Source: Ananas comosus
Taxonomy: Eukaryota; Streptophyta; Magnoliopsida; Poales; Bromeliaceae
Length of the DNA: 64,000 nucleotides
Assembly: GCF_001540865.1 (NCBI RefSeq)
Contig: NC_033628.1
Coordinates: forward strand, 1,054,001-1,118,000
Direction of reading: 5' to 3'
Positions 24,119-36,900 of this stretch are shown here, in pieces. Within the stretch, counting starts at the first letter, position 1. Each line of letters starts with the position of its first letter. The position numbers were made by a program, and so were the translations under genes. Under the pieces are notes generated by a model. That model was not told where the DNA came from. It saw only the letters and a list, made by a program, of their open reading frames with translations, and made no database searches.

Positions 24119-24478
24119 GGGTAAACTTCAAATACTACTCCTGTGGTTTTGTATTGTCTTACTTTAGTACCCTATGGTTTAAAGTGTATCAAGTTAATAT
24201 CTTGTCGTTTTATTTTTATCTTTTCGTCAGCTTCTCCGTTAATTTTTCATTAAATTATAAACAAAAAAATCAGCTACCCCACCTAGGTTTATCAAATATT
24301 CACTTTAGTACCTTTTAGTTTTAACTTTGTCACCAATTTAACGAAAAAGATTAGTAAAATCGATAATAAAATTAAAGATAAAAATAAAACCATATGGCAT
24401 TAAATTGATACACTTTAAACTATAGGGAACTAAAGTGAGAAAGTTTGAAACTACAGGGATGATATTTGAAGTTTTCTC
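24119..24478. mobile_element. Mutator-type foldback MITE, copy 1
   Basis: The left end GGGTAAACTTCAAAT and right end ATATTTGAAGTTTTCTC are inverted repeats, and the whole 360 bp is roughly palindromic. A perfect 9-bp duplication AATATTTTT flanks it (24110-24118 and 24479-24487). Copies 2 and 3 are at 32950-33299 and 55263-55588. It encodes no protein. Confidence 0.85.
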
Positions 24479-24487
24479 AATATTTTT

Positions 24488-25795
24488 ATATGTATCTTTT
24501 ATAATAAAATTTTAAAGTTTTAATTATTATTATTATATATGTTTTTACTATTGTATTTGCATTAAAAAATAGTTTTCCTAAAACGAATATTTAGAGTTAA
24601 TTATTCACGATTCACGTAGTAGTATGACACAAAAATGATTATTTTGTAGGAGGAAAATTAGCTTTAATAAGCTAGCTAACGAAAAAACATATGTTAAAAA
24701 ATTTTTGCAACTTTAGAGGAATATATTTTATGACTATAATGTTGCATGCGGGGATCAATATATAATTTATTAGTTTGTAGGAATATTATAGAGTAGAGTA
24801 CCTAATTGGATTAATTATTGAATATTTGCAACTTACGCGTTTAAAATTTATTTAGCAACAAAAAATATTTTTTTTGAAAATAACAGGTTTTTTGTCATCT
24901 TACCGTCTAAATCGCATGGCAAATTAGTCAATAATGATGGAAATAAAAAACTTCATTAGGTGACACATCCGAACACATAAAATTTTATATAAAAAAAATG
25001 TATTAAAAATATTAATGAGACCTTAACGTTGACTATTTGACACTAATTTTACATGTATATACTATTATTATAATTACGAGTCTACTTTATTTATACTCCC
25101 ACGTAGGTGTTATAGTGTTAGACAACGCATAAGCGCACATCTTTTTTTTTTCTTTTTTTTTTTAACTATTTGTTTTTACGTTCGTTTAGCACAGTGTTTG
25201 ATTCATAGAAAAGTATATACATATATATATTTAAAAAAAAAACATTATTTTTGTAAAATATTTTTGGAGAAATGAAAGGAGTTTATATGTAGGGTTAATT
25301 ACCTTGTGATCAAGTTGAGATCTAAAAGCAACAAAATAAATCGAAGGATGTGGACGTGCACGTATTTATGGATCGATAGTGTTCAATGGATATATTTTTT
25401 GTAATTAAATGAAGCTCACCCGTAACGCATGTTCTTTCATTATTATTGGTGAACAAACCAAATAAACTATTGAATATGTGCTTCTCTCATTAGTGAGAGT
25501 CAATTTCTGTTGAGAGCAAGTAATTAAGAGGGTGTTTGATTCCCCAGAAAAATAATAATAATAATAATAATAATTTTTAACTGAAAAAATATTTTTCATC
25601 TGTTTGGCTCACAAAAGAAATTTTTTTTTTTTCAGATCTCATGAAAAAGTTTTTTTTTTTTGGGTCTTTCATGTTTTTTTCATGGAAAACTATTTTTAGG
25701 TAAACAATTTTTCATAATATTCTGAGGAGACAAGCAATCCGAGAAACAACGTGCACAGACTTCAGTGTCCGAAGAAAATGGGGAATATTTTTTTA
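24488..25795. other. AT-rich spacer
   Basis: No coding signal. It contains a TAA microsatellite near 25553-25575 and T runs near 25620-25665. The sequence GGGTGTTTGATTCC at 25530 looks like the decayed end of a Tourist-like element. Confidence 0.5.
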
Positions 25796-26323
25796 AGAGT
25801 GCGGCTGGCATGCTTCTGAAAGTACAGAGCGCTCCGTACTTCCAAATCGTTTTCGATATTAGGACTTTCGAATCGACGATCAGCTCCATTAGACTTAAGT
25901 ATCTAGAAAATAAATTTTGTGATTTTTTTATATCATTTGCCTAATGATCGAAGTGGCTTAAAATCAACAGCTGAAAATAAAAATCTTACAAAATATGATG
26001 ATATAACATTAAAATTTTAGATCAAAAATATTGATCTTGTTTTATACAGTATAAAGAATTTTCTATCAAAATTTCACGTGATTTGAATATTTCTACACTG
26101 TTAAACTTGCAAACGACTCACCATGGCCGTTAAAATTATTAATTTTGAGCCCTTCGATCATTAGGCAAATGATATCGAAAAATCACAAAATTTATTTTCT
26201 AGATACTTCAAATACTCTAGATCAAGTTTAACGGAGCCGATCGTCGATTCGAAAGTCCCAACATCGAAAACGACTTGGAAGCACGGAAGGCTCCGTGCTT
26301 CCAGAAGCATACCAACTCACTCT
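25796..26323. mobile_element. MITE related in its core to the element at 16431-16970
   Basis: AGAGTGCGGCTGGCATGCTTC at the left and GAAGCATACCAACTCACTCT at the right are terminal inverted repeats, extended inward by a CGGAGC/GCTCCG block with TTCCAAATCG. Poly-T/TTTTTTA sequence flanks both sides. The core shares with 16431-16970 an ordered set of words: CAGCTGAAAAT, TAAAGAATTTTCTA, CGTTAAAATTA and GATCATTAGG. Confidence 0.75.
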
Positions 26324-27132
26324 TTTTTTAATATCTTTTTGTAAAATCTCTTTCAGTTTCGTATGGCCGTGAGAAGTGGCTAAGTGAGATACTGTGGTAT
26401 CAAAGTAGAAGGTACCGAGATCGATTTTCACGCTTTAAATCTTTGGAGAATAACAATAGTTTGATGTTCATTAATTATATAACAAACTTCACAAATTAAG
26501 AGTCATGTAATTTTGCGTATTTTCATTTGATATCTTAAACTATACCATTATATAGAATTTGAATTTTTCAAAATTTGATTTGATTTGTGTTCATGTAAAA
26601 CTTGGCCTAAAACATGTGTTGAAACTCAAATTGAAGTCGATTTGGCTCGAGCTGAGGTCGAAATCCGACTCGAGCACGATCCAACCTAGCTAGAACAGCA
26701 ACTTAATTCAGAATAATTGAATGATACAAACATTAAATATTCTTACTTAATTGAATCCCAACAACTAAGATTTTTAAGTCAAATTAATGATAAGCTTTGC
26801 AATATACCAACTCCACTTGTTCCCTTCAATGCCCAATGACTTATCCATCACTTCATTTTCAAACTTAACACAAGCAAACACTTATTAAATTCAAAAGCCC
26901 TTGATGTGGTGGAACTTATCCATTAAAAGCACACGTTGCGTGGCATATGATAATGCAATATTATCTTGTTCACAAAAAAATTGGAACTTATCAATTACAA
27001 ACTTTTTGGCATGTTGTTGAGGGTTCTAAGGATGCACACAAATGACCAGCTTTTGCTTATCCTCAAAGTGCTTTGGCATGCAGATGTGGCATAGATATCA
27101 TGCACTGGATAGTGACATCTTAGTGTTGTGAT

Positions 27133-27135
<3 letters not shown>
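26324..27135. other. AT-rich spacer
   Basis: I see no gene or clear repeat here; all open frames are short. Confidence 0.5.

Positions 27136-27178
<43 letters not shown>
27136..27178. repeat. (TA)n microsatellite
   Basis: Uninterrupted AT/TA dinucleotide repeat. The isoleucine-tyrosine open frames across it are artefacts of the repeat. Confidence 0.9.
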
Positions 27179-27181
<3 letters not shown>

Positions 27182-27301
27182 ACATTTTCTTTCAGAAATT
27201 CCAAAAAAAAAAAAAAATTTCCTTATGATGTAGTGTTTCATTTTTTCGGGTTTATCGCAAGCAATCACGAATTCAGTCTGAGACAATTGTATAAGTATGT
27301 T

Positions 27302-27642
27302 CAAAGTGGTCGTTTTCAGGCCTAACAAGTCGCTAATACTCTCAAAGCGATCATGAATTCATTTGAGATGATTGTTTTTTCGCCTTCTGAACTTGTTTCT
27401 GCAGTAGTTTTCGCACGTAATTAATTATGCTAACTGCACTCTTAGTATTGAGTTAGCACTTCCAAATATGTTTAACTAGTCATTTTCAGGCCTAACAAGT
27501 CGCTAATACTCAAAGATCATCATGAATTCGTTCTAGATGGTTTTCTGTTTGAATGATTGTTTTTTCGTCTTCTGAGATTGGTTTTGCAGTAGCTTTCGCA
27601 CATAATTATGATTACTGCAATCTTAGTATTAGTTAGCATATT
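27302..27642. repeat. Degenerate tandem duplication of about 170-175 bp
   Basis: TTTTCAGGCCTAACAAGTCGCTAATACTC occurs at about 27312 and again at about 27483. Each copy is followed in order by CATGAATTC, GATTGTTTTTTCG, GCAGTAG-TTTCGCAC and CTTAGTATT. Sequence identity is clearly below 100 percent. Its origin is unknown. Confidence 0.75.
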
Positions 27643-28930
27643 TGGACTTTCGAGGGATGTATTTTATTGCTATGCTGGAGGCTTTTAACACCATACATTT
27701 AGAGGTAGTTTGTTTTCGCGTAAGTGGAGATGTGGAATTCAAGTTTTATTACTTTCGGTATTTGTTTTGGTGTAAGTCAAAAATATAGTGTAACTCAAGT
27801 TACGTTAGATCTCTATTTCACGTATTCTCGACTTTCCCCTATAAAATGCCGAGCTCGATTTCCGTCACACTCAGCCTTCTCTAAAAAACTTATTAAATAG
27901 CAAAATCTAAACTCTACTTCATTTATAATAGATTAGAATTAGCTTATTTATAACAAATTTGAATTATCTAATTATTTAATAAGTTAAATTTTATAGGAAT
28001 AAGTTTATCACTATATTCGGAAGATAACGGAATTCACTTACTTACATCAAAATAAATAATGGAACTTAAAAAATTAATTTTAGCAGCACCAAGTTATATC
28101 AAAACAAACAGAAAAAGTAATTGAATTTAACTTTCAGACTGTACAAGTTACATCAAGACAAACAAGAGTTACGTTGGATCTACAGATTCGTCAATTCAAA
28201 CGCCCTAGATGAGGAGAAAATAGGAGATACTCATGTTGTGATATTCTATTAATATTATTATTTGTTTTGGCAATAGTAGTGGGCTAGTTCGCGCGGTTTG
28301 CTACGAAGTGAGTTTGTAAATATTTTATGTTATGAAACTACAGCATAGACACATCAGATGAAAAATAGAATATGATTTGGAGTACAAGGAATTAGAAAAA
28401 TTTAATAATAATAACTAAACTTAAGTATTTTGGATTCGTGTTTTCAAGCGCTGAAATGTAATATTACTTTATTATTTCAGATTAGCCACTGGACCATTCG
28501 AAAATTATTTTTTGGATCCTTTTAATATATGCTTATTTAGATTTAGTCCATTAAGGACCATTAAAGCCCATTTCAAACACTTACGAAACAGCCCAGGCCC
28601 TTATTCCTAATTCAATTTAAGCCCAACTAATAAAATAGCAAACTATGTTGGTTTTCAAATTGGACCGTTAAAGACCAAAAAATTCAGAGTCGTTTCACTT
28701 CCTCCTAACGGCTTTTATCGCGCATTACCCTTCATACTCTAATTTGTTGTAATTTTTTACTCAAAGTTTTAGATTATTGTAATTTAGTCTAATTGAATAA
28801 TTTAGCTGATTAAATGATACTGTAGTGTATATATAGTCGACGATGTGACAATAACTAAGGAGTCGCATCAATGTCGTAGTTCGCGGACCAAAAGTGTAAG
28901 TATTGAATACCGAGAAGCTGCATAAAAGGC
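27643..28930. other. Intergenic, possible decayed MITE, no gene
   Basis: The segment 27700-28210 begins GAGGTAGTTTG and ends CAAACGCCC. It carries paired GTTACGTTRGATCT words, suggesting a decayed foldback element, but I cannot define ends. The last few hundred bases before 29103 are probably the 3'UTR of galactosidase B. Confidence 0.35.
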
Positions 28931-29102
28931 CTGTTACTATTCATTAACAGAAACAGATACAGGAGCACAAGTTCTCATCCACATCAGAGAGCAGCTTTTA
29001 GCGACTTCGCGCCAAGTTTTATTCAATTTGTCTTAAGATCACAATCAAAATGATCCAATTACATCCAATTTTACTAACATACATATATATTCTTCAGGAA
29101 TA

Positions 29103-32100
29103 CTAGCTGGCATTCGTCCGTAGCGGCATTAACACGAACATCCTGCACGAACGCGGGCCTACGGTGAAGTACAGTTTGTTTATGAACTTCTCCTCCAATA
29201 ACTCATGCTGCAGAAAACAAATAAACTTTCTAAGCATGAACTTATAAACCTAAGTTTTGCGGTTTTGCGAAAACAAAGAATCGACACAACTAAGAGTATA
29301 CCTCCCATAAGTCTCTTACTTCGACCTTCGTATCAGGGGGGATACCGATATCGTCCCAGTGCGCGGTGATCGGGCTCTCCTTTGAGGACCGGTTCAGCAA
29401 CACAACCACCGTCCTATAACCGGAAAGAGGCCCAGCCCAAACCTGCAAAGGAGAGTAAGTAAAACATACCGATTTCCGCGGTACAAAATGACACACATTA
29501 ATGAGCAGATCTTAAATATTAGGGCAAGTGGCCAACCTCCAGATCTCCCTCCATCCTCACTTTCTTAGCTTGAACACCGAGAGAATCTGTTCATTCGACA
29601 GATACGCATTTAACTTACTCGAAAAGTGATATAAAGTTCTAAAAAGAAACAGTTTAGTGACCTTGGTTAACCGCGATGACTTCCATATTGCCGAGGATAT
29701 CGAAAGTCTCCTTCGATAAATCACGAACATCGCATCCAATAAGAAGGGGAGCCTTTTGTGAATGAACAATTAGATCTTCTACCAGTGATAAAAAAGATTA
29801 GATGATACGAATGTGTATATAACTGTCGATAATAATAATACCTTGGAAATAGCCCATATGCTGAAATGAACAATGTATTCATCCCTGGTCATCCCTCCAT
29901 TCCCTACCTCGAGCATATCTGGGTCTGATCAATCAAATCAGATCAAAAAAACTGCGTTAGATTTCGTCATTCGAGTCTACTACATGGTTTTCAGATACAT
30001 GTATTGAACCGATGCTTTAAAGTTTTTGCTCATTGAATGTACGAAAAGGACTAACCATTCCAGCCACCGGGCCTCGCGTACTCAGCATACACTTCATTTT
30101 GGTCGGCCCTCGACAGCATGCTGCAACAGACATAAATAAGAAACCACTCAAGCCGATTTACTAAGGATTCATCTTTTTGTTACCTGTCCCATGAATCACT
30201 TATGTCATTAGTTGTTCTCCAGCTATTTCCGAGCTTGGCGCCCCATAAAGCAGGGTGCATATCCCCCCTAAACATCAAGAGGAAACCGAATGAACCGCGC
30301 GTACAAAATTGTTTAGTACGACGAAAACTACGGTTAATAAGATTAGAGCATTGCTTTACCATTCGCATAAAGAGAAAAAGATCGGTCGACCGGTATTCAT
30401 TATGGCGCGAGTCATAACCGGGTATCTACAAACATTTTGTTTGTGTGAATAATAAGAAATCAACAACCTGGCTTCGAACCACTCGAATAAGAACAAGGCA
30501 TATTACCGCGTCATTGGCTTCAGATCTCCGTTGTTACAGTTATCGTACTTCAAGTAATCTATACCCTGCGATCCGAGAACAATCAAGCCGATTAAGAAAG
30601 CGAAATAACACCCGTAAAAAAGTGTCTGAACATCTGATCTTTCTCCTCACCCACGAGGCGAATGTGTCGGCGTCTTTCTCCTCGTAACCAAGTGATCCTG
30701 GCATCAGTTTGCTGCATGTATGGTATCTGCAACAATCTGAAACAATCCACTGAAATTTCTTTTGGGCCAAATTAGTTTGTTGAAAGAGTTGAATTAGGTG
30801 ATATTTACCCTGCATCAGAGTATATCCCTAGCATTAAACCTTTGCTGTGAACATAATCTGCAAGAGCCTTGATTCCTGAGGGGAATGTTGCTCTATTTGG
30901 TACCAGATAACCCTGATGGAAACAAAAAAATAGTAATTCTAAGCTCAATATAAGATGCAATTCGTCGCCGAAAGAGAAATTTTTGCTACTCATTAAGAAG
31001 TCTATAAAGCTATTAGAAACATCAATAACCAGTTTCAAACTTACATAAACAACACTAAAGTACTCAAAAGATATTGAAAAAAAAAAAAGTTACTTTTTTA
31101 TCATTTGTGACTTGAAAAAAGTACCTTTTGATCTACTTATCATTTTGTTAACTATGTGTTCATAATCACCAAAAGAAAATCATGGACAAACCTCCGAATC
31201 GCGATCTTGCTCCGCCCAGCAATCATCTGAATCACAAAGATTAGCCAAAATTTTCATCATTGGATTTTTTTCAAAAAAAATTTCATTCAATGCATTTGAA
31301 TGCAAAAGTGTATAATCCTTTCTAATTGAATGGATTAGAGTTAAAAAAAAAATTAAAACAAACAAAAAAGAAAAAGAGAGTCACCAATGTTCACATATCG
31401 ATAGCCGAGCTTGGCAAGGCCAGTTGAGACTAGTGCATCAGCTGTTACACACACACACACACAAAAAAAAGAAAAAAAAAAAAAAAGAATCAAAATTAAG
31501 TGATTAAGTTTTCAAAATTCTTAATTATGTGTGATTATTCAATCAATTACCTGTTTCTTTGATAACCGTTTCATTAATTAAACAATTGAAGTGATTCCAA
31601 CTATTCCACCTGTACTCACACACACACACACACACAAGTCACATAAAATTTTAAACTTTTTTTTATAAAAAAAAAAAAAACAATCTAAATTACCTCAAAA
31701 GATATATTTTTTTTATAGAAAAAAATTAATGCCAAAAAAAAATAAAATTTGATATTGTGTGTGTGTNAAAAAAAAACAATCTAAATTACCTCAAAAGATA
31801 TATTTTTTTTATAGAAAAAAATTAATGCCAAAAAAAAATAAAATTTGATATTGTGTTGCTCAAAAGATCGATATAATATAAAAAATATTACGTATCATAA
31901 AAATAAAAAACAAAAACTTATAAAATAATTAAATCTAGGATCTTTTAAAATATAAATTATCTAAATAAATGAACATAGAAATTATGAACGCAACTACAAT
32001 AAATATGTATACCCCATGGGAGGGGTGACTCCGAGGCCATTGGCCAACAAGCTCCTGCGACCGTCCGATTCTGCGAGATCTCGTCGTGATTCGGCGCCCG

Positions 32101-32167
32101 CCCATAATCCAACGGCGTACACTAAGCCCAGCATCACCTTCACCCACACAATACATCTCTCCCCCAT
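29103..32167 (-). CDS. Alpha-galactosidase B, GH27 (melibiase), 409 aa, 15 exons
   Basis: Second GH27 enzyme, a paralogue of the gene at 13534-22004, with the same expected activity on alpha-galactosides. Exons are 32167-32013, 31609-31551, 31441-31385, 31226-31192, 30912-30809, 30726-30651, 30565-30507, 30425-30360, 30267-30184, 30120-30056, 29924-29842, 29752-29662, 29586-29537, 29442-29302 and 29207-29103. Exons 2-14 have exactly the same lengths and phases as the paralogue. The start is the ATG at 32167, giving a signal peptide ([20 protein letters not shown] onward); a nearer ATG at 32134 is possible. The nucleophile is D170 in YLKYDNC and the acid/base is D225 in R221-TTN-D225. The final exon ends [12 protein letters not shown] and diverges most. 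GDMHPALWG and YEEKDADTF differ consistently from copy A and suggest the AGAL3-like clade (inference). Confidence 0.95.
31640..31860. repeat. Near-perfect direct duplication split by a single N
   Basis: A segment of about 85 bp (CAATCTAAATTACCTC through GATATTGTGT) appears at about 31681-31760 and again at about 31777-31856, with an N at 31767 between the copies. It lies in intron 1 of galactosidase B. This is the signature of two overlapping contig ends that were scaffolded and not merged. Confidence 0.8.
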
Positions 32168-32198
<31 letters not shown>

Positions 32199-32244
32199 AA
32201 AAATTTTAAATGGCCTTAAGATGGTTATCGCTCTCTAACTTGTT

Positions 32245-32252
32245 TATTTATA
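32245..32252 (-). promoter_or_regulatory. TATA box of alpha-galactosidase B
   Basis: TATAAATA on the minus strand, about 80 bp upstream of the ATG at 32167, followed by a GA-rich leader ((GA)n at about 32174-32198). The spacing predicts a leader of about 45-50 nt. Confidence 0.7.
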
Positions 32253-32949
32253 GTAGTACACTGTACACGCAGCCCAGTACAACTCTTCGAGTGATGTGAT
32301 GCCTTATTGATTCGGGATGTATATGATACGGATACTTAAAATTTTATTCGAATTCAAATTTAAAAATTTAGATTTATATGATATTTAACGGATATAGTTT
32401 GAATATAGATATTAAAAATGACAATTCGATTGATTTGAATTCGGGTATGAATTTTATCTATATTTGAATCAAATCTGAACATAACCTGAACCTGAATTAA
32501 TTTTATATTATATATTATATATAATATATATATATATATATATAAATATTTGATATTATATTTGAATTTGTATTATAAATATTTAGATTCAATATATAAG
32601 ATTATTGTAAAATATGGTAGAGAGAAATAATTGTTTTGCGTTTTCAAGTTCAGGTTCAGGTTCGATTTTTAGATTTTTGGAGGGGTTCGGATTTGGATAT
32701 GAATTTTTAAAATTCATAAGATTCAGGTTCGGGTTTCGAATTTTAAGTTAGGTACAAATTCGAATGGTTGAAAACTCACTCTGAATTCGATCCTCCTTGA
32801 TTATACTTTATGGCTCCCAACCTTTATATTTGGTTTTAATTAAGTTTCAACTATTCAAAGTTTGATTACATCAACTCTAATAAAATTTTATCCATATTTT
32901 AAAATTTTGTCGCGAGATTGAGATGGTTAAATTATAAGCTTAAAAAATA
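32253..32949. other. Upstream region of galactosidase B with formulaic repeat
   Basis: The segment 32310-32800 consists of shuffled words such as GATTCGGG, GAATTTTTAAAATTC and TTCGGGTTCGG in both orientations, the same style as the MITE at 15059-15466. No clean ends or target duplication found. Confidence 0.4.
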
Positions 32950-33299
32950 GGGTAAATTTCAAATATTATTTCTGTGATTTCGTACTTTCTCACTTTAGTA
33001 TCCTAAAGTGTATCAATTTAATATCTTGTGGTTTTATTTTTTCGCTTTTCGTCAGCTCCTCCGTTAACATTTCATTAAATCATTTACAAAAAAATTTCAG
33101 ATACCCTATCTAGATTTATCAAATACTCAATTTAGTACCATTTAGTTTTAATTTTATCACTGATTTAATGAAAAAAATTAGAAGAGGAGATAATAAAAAG
33201 AGAAAATAAAATCACACAACATCAAATTGATACACTTTAAACTATATGGTACTAAGTGAAAAAATTTAAAATTACATAGATGGTATTTGAAGTTTTTCC
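32950..33299. mobile_element. Mutator-type foldback MITE, copy 2
   Basis: Begins GGGTAAATTTCAAATA and ends GTATTTGAAGTTTTTCC. Flanks are TAAAAAATA (32941-32949) and AAAAAAATA (33300-33308), a 9-bp duplication with one mismatch. Internal sequence matches copies 1 and 3. Confidence 0.8.
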
Positions 33300-33345
33300 A
33301 AAAAAATATATATGTATATATATTTATGTTTTGTTAAAATGGTAT

Positions 33346-33837
33346 GATATCGTTTGATTCGGGGATAAATAAAAAGTGACTATTTCAGGAATAGAAATAA
33401 ATTAAGGTATAAGCGGGGATTAGATCAATTTTGCGTTTAGATGAAAATTGAATTATTTATAGAAATAAAAAAAAATAACATTTGGTTAGGTCAGATGGAA
33501 TAAGAATTAAAAATGGATAGTTATAATAAAAAGTAATGATATTTCTTTTTATATTAGAATTAAATTTTTATATTTTATATTTATATTTTAGAATTTAAAA
33601 TATAAACTTTTAAATTTTAAGTTTTAAATCTCAATTTACAATTTAAAAAATTAAAATTTTAAATTTTAAACTTTAAATTTAAGATGAAATTTTAATTTAA
33701 AAATAAAAATATCAAATTCTAAATATAAAAAAATTAAAATACCAAATTTTAAATTTAAATTTTTAATTTTTGTAATTTAAAAATTATAATTTTAATTTTT
33801 TTAACTTACGAAATTAAATTTCATAATAAATTAAAAT

Positions 33838-33889
<52 letters not shown>

Positions 33890-33975
33890 ATCTCTCTCTC
33901 TCTCTCTCTCTCCTTCACGGGTGGAACAAGCTGGGATAAGCCAGCTTGTTCCACCTTCGTGGTGGAACCACTGTA
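33346..33975. mobile_element. Truncated Tourist-like element
   Basis: GATATCGTTTGATTCGGGGATAA at 33346 matches the left end of the complete element at 54257. The shared order GTATAAGCGGGGATTAGAT, TTTTGCGTTTRGATGAAAATT and ATGGAATAAG follows, and then an AATTT-rich permuted core. A (CT)n tract at 33840-33911 interrupts it, and the expected right terminus is missing after the GGTGGAACAAGC hairpin at about 33920-33972. Confidence 0.6.
33840..33911. repeat. (CT)n microsatellite
   Basis: A long CT tract with a few TT or CA interruptions, inside the truncated Tourist-like element. Confidence 0.9.
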
Positions 33976-36900
33976 TTTTATATTTATCGATCCTACACTG
34001 TATTTTATATTATTTTTATTTTTCTATCATGTACTATTTTTTTCTTATAAATATTATTGAACTATGTTTTTTCTCACCAAGCTCTATATTATTGTAAACA
34101 ATTTATTATTTTAAATAAAATCTGACAACTTCGATAAGGGGACACTAGTTAAATAGTAGAAAAATATAAAATAAATTTTCATCATACGACTAATTAAAAA
34201 TTTTTATCAAGTTATTTTAAATTACTTTTTTATTATTTGTATATATTTTATTATTTTTATGTTAAAATGAGTTGAATATATATTCTGTCACTTTTAATCA
34301 GTATGTTTTAACCGATTTTATATAAAATTACAAACTCATTGGTTAAAGCGTAGGAATTAAAAAAAAATAAAAGTTGAGTGGTGCTTTTGAAAAAAAAAGA
34401 AATAGTACTATGTAGAAAATGAAAAAAATCTGTATGATACAATTAATGTAGTATAGTGCAAGTAATCCTAGTTATTTAAAATAAAATAGAAAAATATTTT
34501 GCTTGCAAACAAATTTTATAATATTTTGCAAATTTTATAATTTAATAGTTGGATTTCAACTTTAAAATTATAAGTCATGCTTATACGTTTTCATCAATTA
34601 AATACCGTCACATGTACTAGCTTGTAAAATATTATAAAATTTATTTATAAATATAGCATTACTCGAAAAAAATTAATAAAAATCAACACATAAGAGTGAG
34701 CAAATAATTGTAAAGTTTTGTAAGTGGTATCCCAGGTCCAACTAGTTATTTATTGGTGTAAGTGGGACTTTAATATCTGTGCAATGAAGGGTCTAGAGTA
34801 CATGTCACGTGGGGGGTGTTTTCTAATAAACATTTGAATTAATTAATTCAACCATGAAAACTACGTACTTTGATGGAATTAAGTGTAGTTGAAAAGTGGG
34901 TCATTGATGTATAGTTGAGGAAAATTATAGAATAAATTGTATTAATTTTATCAAAAATATCCAATTTTAATCTCTCTAATTGGCTCATTATTTGTGGTTG
35001 TGGAATTAGTTCCTCTTGGTCAAGGTTTTTTAAGGATTAGTAGTTGTGACTTTGAATAGTAGTAATGAAACATATTTCGTATAAACGCGTTGTTGATTGG
35101 TTTGGTTTTGTCCTAATCTAATTGGATGGTAACATTTGATTATGATGGTTAATTTGATAAATTAATAAAGAGAAAGATTTTTAAAAAAATGGAGTAGGAA
35201 TTAAGAAAAAGATAAAGACAACTTGAATTCGAACCAACAACATAAACAAATAAAATAAAATTAAACAAAGGGTAATAATGATATTATCTAATTAAATTTG
35301 ATCCTATCCAAATAAATCCGGCCAAGTTTGCGATGTTCATACACTTACGTGTTTGAGTTAAGAATATAATTTTTGTTTGTGTCATGTGGAATACAAGGCT
35401 TAATTATATATATATTATAACAAATTTAGGCTCTGTTTAAAATTACAAAAAAAATATTTTATATAATAATAGAAAAATTATTATATTTACCACTCCGTTC
35501 CACATATATTCGCCAAAATAAAAAGTCTACAAATCCACGTGAATTGTTCGGTAACGACAAAATTAAGCAATAAAAGATTAAAAGAAAAATATAAATAAAG
35601 TGCATGTTTCCACGTAGAACTGCGACAGGATTGAAAGTGAGGTGGTATGTTCTCTCGTGATAATAATAAAAGTTGAGAGAGACCATCCGAGAAGTAAAAG
35701 TATATATCCGAGGATTAAAATTATAATGTTGTATAAACTAATCTAGCTAAAACAATAATAATGTTGCATGATATTAATAAATTTATATTTATTATAAATG
35801 GCTTTAGAAGTATATTAAGACTTTTGTATTCTATTAATACAGCTTATCTACTCTACTTAACACTATATATCTTAAACTTTTGATATGATTAGAGCTATCG
35901 ATTTTGTCTTCTACATGTGAGATACTGAATTTGGGCTCAACTCGCTTTTGTAACTTATCTGTAGGATTATTATGCACTAATTATTAATTTTAAAAGCTTA
36001 AATTATTAAAAATATGCAAACAGTTTACTTAAAAGCGTTTAGATATAATGTATCGCGTACAAGTCTCGATTGTGATTCAATCTAATTCGGTCTCTCGTCG
36101 CTTCGAACACGACTTGACTCAATCTTATATATCTTCAGTCATTTTGGAAGTGACACGACTTAATCCTATCTTCTGCCACGAAACAAAATGTTGGTTACTT
36201 TAAAGCCAACATTAATCCCCTATTCTATGCTCCTCTCTTCTCGGGAATAGAAGTGCGTACTTTGTTTGTACGTTCCACGTAGCATGCACGCATGCGTGTT
36301 TGGGGAAACGCAAAATTAGAACATGCATGCATGCATGGGTATGCTTATCCGCAACGGGAGATTCATATGATGTTAATCCCCCTCATCTCTGAGACCTCCT
36401 CGTAACTCGTGTTTATGTAGTTTCTGTCCACGTTATCAAAAAACTACATATAATAATAAGGATAATAAATTAATTAGTCGATCTATATATTCACGTGCAA
36501 TACAAATTATTTTTGAACAACATTGAACCTAACACGCGCACACTAAATTAGATTCATTAAATCTGACGATTAATCAACTATAATAATCAGCCTCTTACTT
36601 CTCTTGCTATATTATAACCCCTATGACTAAAAAAGAGTGTAGTAGCATCACAGCATGTGCATCAAATGGACCACACTGTTCAAGCAACTCATCACCCCAA
36701 CTTTTTTTTTAAAAAAAAATTATTATCTCTCAATAACTGGACAAAAGCTACGTACTTTATGTCTCTAGAACCAAAAAAGCTAAAAAAAAAAAAAAAAAAA
36801 AAAAGAAGAAGAAGAAAAAGCTGAGACACAGGGTTGAGAGAACATGTGCTATACAGAGAGGAGATTCCTTATTGAAAGTGAACTGATGGTGGACCTCACT

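Noticed and set aside
27128..27328. Open frames rich in isoleucine and tyrosine
   Set aside because: Translation of the (TA)n microsatellite.
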